Assembly (NCBI GenBank): GCA_029862975.1
Contig: JAOTWP010000007.1
Span: forward strand, 1 to 61,425
Source of the DNA: Acidobacteriota bacterium
GTDB lineage: Bacteria; Acidobacteriota; Thermoanaerobaculia; Multivoradales; JAHEKO01
Length of the DNA: 61,425 nt
Direction: 5' to 3'
Positions 8,624-15,700 of the stretch are shown in pieces (within the stretch, counting starts at the first letter, position 1; each line of letters opens with the position of its first letter). A program made the position numbers and the translations under genes. The notes below the pieces were generated by a model. It did not search any database. It was not told the origin of the DNA and saw only the letters and a program-made list of their open reading frames with translations.

Positions 8624-9177
8624 CGGCCCGACGAAGCGACCGGCGCCAGGACCATCACGAGCCGGCGGCCGTCCATGCCGCTGCGGCTCTCCACCGCGGC
8701 GATGTCGGCGAGCTCCTCGACGACGCGATTGAGCACCTCGTCGCCCAGCTCGGGGCGGCGCAGCTGGCGGTAGCGGAAGAAGACCGTGAACTTGACCTTC
8801 TTGCCGGAGGAGAGGAACTTCCGCGCCCGCTGGGTCTTGATCTCGAAGTCGTGATCGTCGATGTTGGGCCGGTACTTGACCTCTTTGACGTCGATCGTGT
8901 GCTGCTTCTTGCGCGACTCCCGCGCCTTCTTCTCCTGCTCGTACTTGAGCTTGCCCCAGTCGAGGATCCGCACCACCGGCGGATCGGCGTCGGGTCCCAC
9001 CTCGACGAGGTCGAGACCGATCTCCTCGGCGCGCGCCCGCGCCTCCTCGATCGGGACGACGCCCAGCTGAGTACCCTCGTCGTCGATGAGCCTGACGGGG
9101 CTTTTCCGGATCTGGCGGTTGGTACGGAACTTGTCCTTCTTCTGGACGGGCTCCGGCCGCCAGCGCTTTCTAGCGAT
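8620..9177 (-). CDS. infC: Translation initiation factor IF-3 with AUC start codon
   Basis: 185 residues. IF-3 binds the 30S subunit and proofreads the start codon. The N-domain is at about 14-70 (FRTNRQIRKSPVRLIDDEG; RARAEEIGLDLVEVG), the linker follows (PPVVRILDWGKLKYEQEKK), and the C-domain ends in VMVLAP. The first ATG-like codon would cut off the N-domain. Reading back, the frame continues to ATC at 9177-9175, preceded by AAGGAG (9190-9185) at 7 nt. Unusual AUU/AUC starts are the rule for infC, allowing autoregulation by IF-3 itself. The usual partners rpmI-rplT do not follow; infC runs tail-to-tail into hcrB with a 4-base overlap. The C-terminus is slightly extended (APVASSGR). Confidence 0.95.
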   Translation of the reverse strand: MARKRWRPEPVQKKDKFRTNRQIRKSPVRLIDDEGTQLGVVPIEEARARAEEIGLDLVEVGPDADPPVVRILDWGKLKYEQEKKARESRKKQHTIDVKEVKYRPNIDDHDFEIKTQRARKFLSSGKKVKFTVFFRYRQLRRPELGDEVLNRVVEELADIAAVESRSGMDGRRLVMVLAPVASSGR

Positions 9178-9211
9178 GGCCGAGCTCCTTTCGACGGCGG
9201 GCAGCGCTCAT
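9170..9211 (-). other. Candidate 13-codon upstream ORF overlapping the infC start
   Basis: ATG at 9211 opens MSAARRRKELGHR and stops at TAG (9172-9170), just inside infC. It contains the infC Shine-Dalgarno. It has only a weak ribosome site of its own, so it could be fortuitous. Confidence 0.2.
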
Positions 9212-9319
9212 CGCGCGCGGAGGGCGGCGAAGGGCTTCACGCGTGGGAGAGGGCGGGGGGCGCGCAGACGAAAAGCGCCGCGACCCGAGAACTGAGCGAA
9301 CGTGTAGACACCGAGCGGG

Positions 9320-9350
9320 ACAATAGCACACGCGCTTCCGCCGCGGTCAA
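9320..9350 (-). promoter_or_regulatory. infC: infC promoter with extended minus-10
   Basis: On the minus strand TTGACC (9350-9345) is followed by a 19-bp spacer and TATTGT (9325-9320) with TGC directly upstream, an extended minus-10. The predicted leader is about 135 nt to the AUC start. Confidence 0.5.
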
Positions 9351-9362
9351 GCCCGCCGGCGG

Positions 9363-11144
9363 TCATGGAAGAGACAGCGCGGCCCGGTAGTCGTCGACCA
9401 CCAGGCTCGTTCCCGGCGGGGCTCCCGCCGTGCCGCCGGGCAGCCCGAGGCGGATCTCGCGGACCAGCCGCGCGTCGTTGTCGAGGTGGCGCAGAGTGCC
9501 GCGAGGCCCGCCGTTCTTGACCAGGCGCACGTAGCCGTCGAGCGCGCCCTCTGCCGAGGCCCGCCGCCAGATCACCTCGATGTCCTCGGTGATCTCGGCC
9601 CGCAGCGGGGTGCGGCCGACCTCCTGGTAGGCGTCGTCGTTGGCCTTGGCGTAGAGCGTGAGCCAGTAGGCGCCGTCGATCTGGCGGACGGTGACGGTCA
9701 GGTGCCGCTGGCCCTTGCCGAAGAACTCGAGAAGGGCGACCTCGGCGCCGCCGAGGTCCGCGTTGTTCGCGTTGATCAGGAACCCGACCTCGACCCCGTC
9801 GCCGGGCGGAGCCAACCTGTGCGCCAGGAAGCGGCGGGCGGGCGAGCCGGTGAGCGGCAGATCGAGGGCCAGCGCCGAGCCGCGGAGCCCCGGCTGCCGG
9901 GTCGCGAGCCCCCCCCGGACGGAGAACCAGGACAGGAAGCTGCCGCTCTCGAAGTCGTCGGCGAAGAGCAGTCCGCTGATCCTGAACCGGGCCGTCACCG
10001 GGGCGCTCACGGCGCCGACCCGGGCGTTGTCCCGCTGGTCTTCGATGCCGGTCGGACGGCCGTCCCACTCCACCCGCGGGTTGGAGAAATGGAGGATCTC
10101 CTCGCAGCTCCCGCAGGGATCGGGGTAGGCCATGATCGTCCGGAAGTCGTTGGCGACGATGTGGCCGTAGGCCCACGGGAACGTCACGTCGGTCGGCCCG
10201 GGGGCGTTGGCAGGGTCGTGATGGAAGCCGAAGTTGTGGCCGATCTCGTGAGCGAAGGACGTCACGCAGGGCGAAGCCGTGACCGAGTAGGCCCAGGGGG
10301 CGAACCCGGGGCCGATCACGTTCGGGACGTAGGCGATCCCGCACAGCCCGTTGTGGCGGACGAGGAGGGCTACCAGATCCGCCGCGTGCTCGTTGCGGAG
10401 GGCCGCCACCTGGGGGTCCGTCCGCAGCGTGTCCAGATCCGACTCCCCGCCGCCGGTGTCGCCGAAGGGGGCCAGCGCGGTGTGCACGAGGTTGAGCCGC
10501 GCGCTCATCTGGCTGTTGGCGAAGACCACGTTCGCCGTGTCGACCATGAGCTGGGCGCGCGACTGGATCATCAGCTCGCCGCCCGCGAGGTCGCGGGCCT
10601 GCGGCGTGTAGAGGACGAGGACGTCGATCCTGCCCGGGCCGTCCGCCGCCGTGGGCGGCGCCGCCGGCTCCTCGGGGACCTGCGGCTCGAACGCCGGCAT
10701 CAGCGCCGGACCGCAGCCCGGCAGGTCGTCGAGCTCGATCCGCGAGACGACGGAGTCACCGTCGCTCAAGGGGCGGATCTCGTAGTCGCCGAAGCGCGAG
10801 TGGATCCAGCCGGAGAGCACGCCCCGGGTGATGGACAGGATCACCTGGCTGTCGCGGCTGCCGGCGAGGTTGCCGCTCCAGGTCGCCGAGTCGATCCCGC
10901 GCCGGTCGAGGCCGCTGCGCCTGGCCTCGAACTCCAGACCGTCGGGCAGATCGAGGTGGAGGCGCGGCACGCCGGCGAGGACGAGGCCCGTCTTCACCTC
11001 CACGCGGCGCGCGGCTTCGGCTCCAGGGCCGAAGGGCGTCTCGCCCGGCGCGACCTCGAAGAGCCGCGGCGCGGATGCCGCCGCGGCGCCGGCCGGCCAC
11101 AGGCAGGCTCCCAGGAGAATCGCGCTCGTCGTTCGCTGCCACAT
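9363..11144 (-). CDS. Secreted zinc metalloprotease, metzincin (reprolysin-like)
   Basis: 593 residues. The signal peptide is about 1-23 (LLGACLWPAGAAAASA). A propeptide-like beta-rich region (about 30-165) precedes the catalytic domain starting at IDVLVLYTPQARD. The zinc site is HEIGHNFGFHHD (HExxHxxGxxHD), and the Met-turn is TIMAYPDP with disulfide-prone cysteines around it (PCVTSF, PCGSCEE). This matches M12B/reprolysin-type bacterial peptidases. A C-terminal about 180-residue beta-sandwich (LLFADDFESGSFLSWF onward) resembles lectin/laminin-G-like modules fused to such exoproteins. The start is ATG at 11144 with GGAAGGAG 7 nt upstream. A 15-bp tandem array lies just 5' of it. Likely an extracellular protease for nutrition; the substrate is unknown. 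Confidence 0.85.
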   Translation of the reverse strand: MWQRTTSAILLGACLWPAGAAAASAPRLFEVAPGETPFGPGAEAARRVEVKTGLVLAGVPRLHLDLPDGLEFEARRSGLDRRGIDSATWSGNLAGSRDSQVILSITRGVLSGWIHSRFGDYEIRPLSDGDSVVSRIELDDLPGCGPALMPAFEPQVPEEPAAPPTAADGPGRIDVLVLYTPQARDLAGGELMIQSRAQLMVDTANVVFANSQMSARLNLVHTALAPFGDTGGGESDLDTLRTDPQVAALRNEHAADLVALLVRHNGLCGIAYVPNVIGPGFAPWAYSVTASPCVTSFAHEIGHNFGFHHDPANAPGPTDVTFPWAYGHIVANDFRTIMAYPDPCGSCEEILHFSNPRVEWDGRPTGIEDQRDNARVGAVSAPVTARFRISGLLFADDFESGSFLSWFSVRGGLATRQPGLRGSALALDLPLTGSPARRFLAHRLAPPGDGVEVGFLINANNADLGGAEVALLEFFGKGQRHLTVTVRQIDGAYWLTLYAKANDDAYQEVGRTPLRAEITEDIEVIWRRASAEGALDGYVRLVKNGGPRGTLRHLDNDARLVREIRLGLPGGTAGAPPGTSLVVDDYRAALSLP

Positions 11145-11157
11145 GGTGGGCTCCTTC

Positions 11158-11211
11158 CTCGTCTATCTCGTCCTCGTCTATCTCGTCCTCGCCTATCTCG
11201 TCCTCGTCGCC
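11158..11211. repeat. 15-bp minisatellite, 3.6 copies
   Basis: Units CTCGTCTATCTCGTC at 11158-11172 and 11173-11187, CTCGCCTATCTCGTC at 11188-11202, then a partial unit to 11211. It sits between the ytxJ stop and the metalloprotease ATG, starting 13 bases upstream of that ATG. Copy-number change would alter the leader of the protease gene. Confidence 0.85.
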
Positions 11212-11226
11212 CCGCTCATTGTACCG

Positions 11227-11562
11227 TCACGAGCCCGCCCTGCCGAGCGCCTGGCGGGTGATCGACCAGTGGCTGGCATGCCAGACGGCCGCGCCGCGGC
11301 GCACGAGAATCACCTGCGGCGACTCGTGGCGCACGCCGAGCCGCTCCGCCAGCGCCAGCGACGCCGCCCGCGCCGGCTGGACCTCCACCATGCAGAAGCG
11401 GGCGCCCCGATGGCCGGAGGCGAAGCTCTCGAACTCCCGGCGGGCGGCGCTCGAGATCCCGCACGTCCGGCTGTGCTTCAAGATCCAGACGTCCCGCTCG
11501 TGGGAGGCGAGGAGCTCGTCGAGCAGGTCCTCCGGCGTCGAGATCTCGTGGATCTGCCCCAT
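11227..11562 (-). CDS. ytxJ: YtxJ/BrxC-type monothiol bacilliredoxin-like protein
   Basis: 111 residues with a thioredoxin-like fold of the YtxJ (DUF2847) family, associated with bacillithiol redox chemistry in Bacillus and other phyla. The active-site region is WILKHSRTCGIS with the TCxxS motif, followed by VEVQPARAASLALAERLGV, the cis-Pro segment HESPQVILVRRG and the family signature WHASHWSIT. It starts 13 nt after the folB stop in the same direction and is probably part of the SDR-folB-ytxJ transcript. It implies use of bacillithiol or another low-molecular-weight thiol, but no bsh gene is in this window. The family call is secure; the in vivo substrate is unknown. Confidence 0.85.
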   Translation of the reverse strand: MGQIHEISTPEDLLDELLASHERDVWILKHSRTCGISSAARREFESFASGHRGARFCMVEVQPARAASLALAERLGVRHESPQVILVRRGAAVWHASHWSITRQALGRAGS

Positions 11563-11575
11563 CGCGCTCCCGCCT

Positions 11576-11965
11576 CTAGCCCGCGAAGTCGCGCCGGCGG
11601 CGCTCGATCTCGACGCCGACGGAGTCCGCGAAGCGCAACGCCCCCGGCTTTTCCACCCGCACGCGGACGCGGGCGGCGCCGTGCTCGACCACGCACAGCC
11701 GCGCCAGCGCCGTCGCGAGGCTCTCGACGAGATAGTGCGACGACGACTCGACGTACTCGATCACGTCCTTGGTGATCGTGCGGTAGTTGAGCGCGTCCTC
11801 GATGTCGTCGGACTCCCCCGCGCGCGCGAAGTCGCCGAAGAGGGTGAGGTTGACGACGATGTCCTGGCGCTTGCTGCGCTCCCACTCGTTGATGCCGACG
11901 ATCCCGCGCAGCCGGAGATCGCGGACGAAGATGCGATCGGCGGCGCGCTCGCGATCTCCGCTCAT
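11576..11965 (-). CDS. folB: Dihydroneopterin aldolase
   Basis: 129 residues of the FolB tunnelling fold, which converts 7,8-dihydroneopterin to 6-hydroxymethyl-7,8-dihydropterin in folate synthesis. Motifs are DRIFVRDLRLRGIVGINEWE (start of strand 1 and the substrate loop), NYRTITKDVIEYVES, SSHYLVESLATALAR with the conserved glutamate, and VEKPGALRFADSVGVEIER with the catalytic lysine. The length is normal. It follows an SDR of the FolM/pteridine reductase type by 37 nt, a pairing that supports a pterin role for both. Confidence 0.93.
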   Translation of the reverse strand: MSGDRERAADRIFVRDLRLRGIVGINEWERSKRQDIVVNLTLFGDFARAGESDDIEDALNYRTITKDVIEYVESSSHYLVESLATALARLCVVEHGAARVRVRVEKPGALRFADSVGVEIERRRRDFAG

Positions 11966-12002
11966 CGAACCGATCCCTCGCGGCGCCCCGCCGCCGCCCG
12001 TC

Positions 12003-12785
12003 TCATCTCTTGTTGCTCCCGTGAAGATGCTCGCCGCCGTCGACGAACAGGACCTCGCCGGTCACGAAGGACGCCGTGGCGAGGAACACGACCGCGGCAC
12101 CGACGTCCGCCGGATCGCCCGTCCGCCGCAGCGGCAGCCGCTCCCCCGCGGCCCGCCACGCCGGCGAGTCGGCCGGCTCCCCCGCCGGCGGCAGAATGGC
12201 TCCGGGCACCACGGCGTTGACCCGGATGGCCGGCGCCAGCTCGAGCGCGGCGCAGCGCGTCAGATGCAGCAGACCGGCCTTGCTCGCTCCGTGGTGCGCG
12301 TACCCGCGCCAGGGGACGACGCCGCTCAGGTCGGCGATGTTGACGACCGCCGCGGCGCCGCCGGCGGCGGCCGAGGCGGCCAGCAGCTCTCGGGCCTCGC
12401 GGATGCACAAGTGGGGCGCCCGCAGGTTGACGGCCTGAGCCCGGTCCCAGCGGGGCGCGTCGATCGCCGCCAGCGGCGCATGGTCGAACGACGCGGCGCT
12501 GTTGACGAGCACGTCGAGCCGGCCGCAGACGTCGCGCACTCGCTCGAAGAGGCCACCGATCTCGTCGGGGGCGGCGAGGTCCGCCTGGAAGGTCCAGGTC
12601 GGCACCCCGTGGGCCTCGCGCAGGCTCGCCGCGGTCGCTTCCGCGGCCTCGCGCGATCGCCCGTAGTGCACGGCCACGGCGAGGCCGCTCGCCGCGAGGC
12701 TCTCCGAGATCGCGCGCCCGACGCGGCGCCCGCCGCCGGTGACGAGGGCTACGCCGCCGCGCGTTCTGTCGGCGGGACCGGGCAC
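12003..12785 (-). CDS. SDR-family oxidoreductase, FolM/pteridine-reductase-like
   Basis: 260 residues, a classical Rossmann SDR. The cofactor motif TGGGRRVGRAI has the paired arginines typical of NADPH-dependent pteridine reductases (PTR1/FolM). NSAASFDHAPL is the NAG/NAAS position, and the chain ends FVTGEVLFVDGGEH. The YxxxK catalytic position reads HGASK within RGYAHHGASKAGL, so the usual tyrosine is a histidine, with a tyrosine three residues earlier. GTG at 12785 is chosen because the protein then begins directly before the Rossmann strand and GGAG lies 11 nt upstream. A longer open reading extends to 13205 but covers non-coding-looking sequence. Co-orientation with folB suggests dihydropterin/dihydrofolate reduction. 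An SDR of other specificity cannot be excluded. Confidence 0.8.
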   Translation of the reverse strand: MPGPADRTRGGVALVTGGGRRVGRAISESLAASGLAVAVHYGRSREAAEATAASLREAHGVPTWTFQADLAAPDEIGGLFERVRDVCGRLDVLVNSAASFDHAPLAAIDAPRWDRAQAVNLRAPHLCIREARELLAASAAAGGAAAVVNIADLSGVVPWRGYAHHGASKAGLLHLTRCAALELAPAIRVNAVVPGAILPPAGEPADSPAWRAAGERLPLRRTGDPADVGAAVVFLATASFVTGEVLFVDGGEHLHGSNKR

Positions 12786-12868
12786 TTCGAGGTATTCTCC
12801 GAAGAGCGAGCTCGGGAAGGAAAAGTGAAACGGGAGGTTCCTGGTTGGGTGGGGCGGATCTGGATTTA

Positions 12869-12986
12869 CTCTAGGCGATCTAGAGAGTGGGGTGGGCCGA
12901 GAAGCGGGGCGGACGGTCTTGCGACCTCCGCCGATGGGGTAGGCCAGATCTTTCGGTAGGGGGAACCTCCCTCGCTCTTGCGAGCG
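12869..12986 (-). promoter_or_regulatory. Possible structured leader upstream of the SDR-folB operon
   Basis: Read on the minus strand, the 376-bp gap between the SDR start and 13162 holds three hairpins: 12973-12986 (CGCTC-GCAA-GAGCG), 12908-12932 (GGCGGAGGTC-GCAA-GACCGTCCGCC with one bulge) and 12869-12885 (CTCTAG with a 5-nt loop). The two GCAA caps are GNRA tetraloops only on this strand. I do not recognise a known riboswitch class. The rest of the gap shows no gene. Confidence 0.3.
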
Positions 12987-13006
12987 TAACGTGGCTAGAG
13001 GATACC
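12978..13006 (+). promoter_or_regulatory. Candidate promoter for the vWA-like gene at 13162
   Basis: TTGCGA (12978-12983), a 17-bp spacer, and GATACC (13001-13006). The predicted start falls inside the inverted repeat at 13009-13028, which would suit repression. Confidence 0.3.
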
Positions 13007-13008
13007 AG

Positions 13009-13028
13009 CTTGTGAAAACTTTCACAAG
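13009..13028. promoter_or_regulatory. Perfect 9-2-9 inverted repeat, operator-like
   Basis: CTTGTGAAA-AC-TTTCACAAG is AT-richer than its surroundings. It lies where a plus-strand promoter would start transcription. It could be a dimeric repressor site or, as RNA, a 9-bp hairpin. Confidence 0.45.
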
Positions 13029-13161
13029 ACCCCGGGGCCAGATCGCCGGGAAAGACGGGGGGGCCAGACTCCCGGCCCGCCGGCGCGACCGGGAATACCG
13101 CGCCGCGCGCCGGCGGTAGGGAGAGAGGAAGCCCGATGACGCGACGACGAGGGGGACGGCG

Positions 13162-14445
13162 ATGAAGGCGGCCGTGGCGTTCGCCACGCTCGTTCTGGGG
13201 CTCACCGCGGGGCCGCAGCGGATCGAGCTGCTCGTCGCTCACGGCGTCGACCACGTCGACGTCTCGCTCGACGGCGTCGTCGTCGAGCGGCTGACCGGCG
13301 CGCCCTGGACGGCGGTCTGCGATCTCGGACCGACCCTCGCGCCGCACCACCTGCAGGCCGTCGCCTACGCCGCCGACGGCGCCGAGCTCGGGCGCGCGTC
13401 CCAGTGGCTGAACCTGCCGCGGCCCCCCGCCCAGGCCGCGATCCTCCTCGACTCGGACCCGGAGACGGGGCGGCTCGCCGCGCGGCTGCGGACCAACAGC
13501 ATCGTCGGCGCCGAGCCGGCGAGCGTCACCGTCCTGTTCGACGGCGTGCCGTTGCCGGCGGCCGACCTCGATGCCATTCCGCTTCCCCCCCACGACCCGG
13601 AGCAGCTGCACTACCTCCGGATCGACGTGCAGTTCGGAGACGGGCTCTCCTCGACCGTCGAGCGGACGTTCGGCGGCAGCTTCTCCGACGAGGTGGGCGC
13701 CGAGCTGACGGCGGTGGCGCTCGAGCTCGACGAAGGGGCCGCCGAGCCCGGCTCGCGCGCTGCGGGCTGGCTGCGCGCCGGCGGCCGGCGTCTCGAGGTG
13801 GTCGACGTCGTGACGGGCCCGGCGAGCATCATGCTCGTCCGGGACCAGGGCGCGCAGCGCGACATCGATCGGATGGCGCGGCGGGCGGGCGCCGACTTCC
13901 GCTACGTGGCCGGCCTCAAGCGCGGGACCTCGCTCCAGATCATGCCGCCGGTGGCCCGGAGGTCGCCCCGCACCGACATGGACATGCGGCTGTTCCAGCC
14001 TTCCTCCCCCTTGACGTCGCGCGACGGGGGGATCTTCTGGCTCCTCACCCGGGTCCGGTCGCCGAAGATCTCGCCCGCGAGCCAGCGGATCTCGGACGCG
14101 CTCGCGGTCGCCGGAGTCAGCGTCGCGGCGGCCGGAAACCGGCGCGCCGCCGTGCTGCTCCTGGGACCCGAGCCGGCCGACCACAGCCGCTTCTCGGCCC
14201 GGGAGGCGGCCGACTTCCTCGCGCAGCTCCACGTTCCGGTGTGGATCTGGAGCACCGCGGGCGAGGGCGATACGCCGTGGGGCCGCGCCGCCGACGCGTC
14301 CTCGATGGCGCAGATCGAGACCCAGGCCCGGCTGCTCGCCAAGAGCCTCGAGCGCCAGCGGATCGCGTGGGTCCGCGGCATCCATCCGCCCATGGAGATC
14401 ACGCTGGGGGGCGGCACCGACGGCGTCCGGCTGGCCGGCTCGTGA
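13162..14445 (+). CDS. Secreted vWA-related protein with degenerate metal site
   Basis: 427 residues beginning with a short signal-like segment (MKAAVAFATLVLGLTAG). Two beta-sandwich repeats (about 20-175; VDVSLDGVVVERL, VTVLFDGVPLPAADL) precede a C-terminal alpha/beta domain. The layout parallels the protein at 58299-59765 (LDG, then PPF/APW, DLG and an AVAYDAAG-like strand), which has an intact vWA domain. Here the metal-ion motif DxSxS is replaced by VRDQGAQ after the strand ASIMLV, so metal-dependent adhesion should be lost. RRAAVLLLGPEP and VPVWIWSTAGEG are the later strands of the fold. GAGGGGGA lies upstream of the ATG. The stop overlaps the GTG of the next gene, so they are translated together. 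Function unknown. Confidence 0.7.
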   Translation: MKAAVAFATLVLGLTAGPQRIELLVAHGVDHVDVSLDGVVVERLTGAPWTAVCDLGPTLAPHHLQAVAYAADGAELGRASQWLNLPRPPAQAAILLDSDPETGRLAARLRTNSIVGAEPASVTVLFDGVPLPAADLDAIPLPPHDPEQLHYLRIDVQFGDGLSSTVERTFGGSFSDEVGAELTAVALELDEGAAEPGSRAAGWLRAGGRRLEVVDVVTGPASIMLVRDQGAQRDIDRMARRAGADFRYVAGLKRGTSLQIMPPVARRSPRTDMDMRLFQPSSPLTSRDGGIFWLLTRVRSPKISPASQRISDALAVAGVSVAAAGNRRAAVLLLGPEPADHSRFSAREAADFLAQLHVPVWIWSTAGEGDTPWGRAADASSMAQIETQARLLAKSLERQRIAWVRGIHPPMEITLGGGTDGVRLAGS

Positions 14446-15650
14446 GGCGCACCCGCGCGGGCCCGGCCGCCGCGCTCGTCCTCGCCGTCATCGCGCCTGC
14501 CGCCGCGGCGCAGGATCCGCCGCTCGGCCGCGGCGCCGCGTTCGGCGTGCTCGAGCTCGAGGACATGGTCCGGGTGCCGGCCGGCGCGGCGCTGCGCAGC
14601 CGCCCGGACCCCCAGGCCGAGGCCTTCGTGCTCTTCGAGGCCGAGATCGAGGTGCCCGTGCTGGAGCGGCGGGGACGCTGGATCCGCACCCATCACCGCG
14701 ACTGGACCGGCTGGGTGGCGCCCGGCGGCGAGCCCACCGTCGAGCAGTACGAGCTCGAGGCCCTCGCGGCGGGGTATCTCGTGGTCGCCACCTCCGCGGC
14801 CGAGCGCGCGGAGCGGATCGCGGCCGCCCGCCGGCTGCTCGGTGAAGAGAACGCCGACTTCACCACTCTCGGCGGCTGGCCGCTCTACACCGACGTGCGC
14901 GACGCCGGCGCCCTGACGCGGCTCGATCGGCTCGCCGGCCGGCTGCCCGCGGCCTACGAGGAGCGCTTCGCCCTGCGGGCGGGCACCGAGCCGCGGCGCG
15001 CGGTGGTGCTCTACCGCAGCGAAGACGCCTACCGGCGGTTCGCGAGCGAGTTCACGGACATCGGCGAGCTGCACGGCGACGGTCACGCCGACGACGCCAT
15101 GGCCGTGCTGTACCTCGGCGGCGGCGGCGTCGACCCCGCGGCCGTCCTCGTTCACGAGCTCACGCACCTGATCAACCGCGACGTCTTCCAGCGGCCCCCG
15201 ATGACCTGGATCGAAGAGGGGATGGCCGAGGATCTCGGCCTGTCGCGCATCGACGGCAAGGGCAACCTCGAGCCCGGCACGATCGGCGTGCGCGAGACCC
15301 GTGCCACGACCTCGGGCGGACGGTTCGTCTGGTCGCAGCTGCTTCGCGACTGGCGCCAGGACAGGGGGCGGCTGCAGCCTCTGCCGGCACTCCTGGACCT
15401 CTCCTGGGCCGAGTTCGTCAGCGACCGGTACCGGCAATCGAACTACGCGCAAAGCGCCTTTTTCGTCCGCTACCTGCTCGACGGGACGGACCCGCCGACG
15501 CGCCGACGCTTCCAGGAGTTCCTCGCCGCGGCCAGCCGCGGGGCAGCGTCCGGAACGGACGCCCTCGCGGAGGCGCTGGCGACCTCGCCGGGTCGCCTGC
15601 GCAACGGCTACGAGCTCTGGCTCACGCGCCGAGCAGCGGCGTCACGATAG
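14442..15650 (+). CDS. Secreted gluzincin-type (peptidase MA-like) zinc protease
   Basis: 402 residues from a GTG overlapping the previous stop (GTGA). The signal peptide is about 1-22, then a small SH3-like domain (VRVPAGAALRSRPDPQAEAF; RWIRTHHRDWTGWVAPGG), a helical linker, and a catalytic domain with HELTH (VLVHELTHLINRD) and the downstream glutamate in WIEEGMAEDLG, the HExxH...E layout of gluzincins. NYAQSAFFVRYLLD and a helical tail follow as in DUF1570/MA-like peptidases. It is probably periplasmic or exported. Its translational coupling to the degenerate vWA protein suggests the two act together, but no substrate can be named. Confidence 0.75.
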   Translation: MRRTRAGPAAALVLAVIAPAAAAQDPPLGRGAAFGVLELEDMVRVPAGAALRSRPDPQAEAFVLFEAEIEVPVLERRGRWIRTHHRDWTGWVAPGGEPTVEQYELEALAAGYLVVATSAAERAERIAAARRLLGEENADFTTLGGWPLYTDVRDAGALTRLDRLAGRLPAAYEERFALRAGTEPRRAVVLYRSEDAYRRFASEFTDIGELHGDGHADDAMAVLYLGGGGVDPAAVLVHELTHLINRDVFQRPPMTWIEEGMAEDLGLSRIDGKGNLEPGTIGVRETRATTSGGRFVWSQLLRDWRQDRGRLQPLPALLDLSWAEFVSDRYRQSNYAQSAFFVRYLLDGTDPPTRRRFQEFLAAASRGAASGTDALAEALATSPGRLRNGYELWLTRRAAASR

Positions 15651-15685
15651 CCGGCCGCCGGGCCGCTGCCCCGCGCTCCATGCGC

Positions 15686-15691
15686 TAGAAT
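15686..15691 (+). promoter_or_regulatory. Minus-10 for the PilZ gene, near-leaderless
   Basis: TAGAAT preceded by GCGC ends 10 bases before the ATG at 15701, predicting a leader of only about 3 nt. No ribosome site is present. Confidence 0.4.
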
Positions 15692-15700
15692 GCCGCCGCC

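Noticed and set aside
12910-12986. A tRNA-like or SRP RNA reading of the hairpins upstream of the SDR
   Set aside because: No GGTTCRA T-loop in the right place and no GGAAGGAAGCAG core. Only the generic GNRA hairpins remain.
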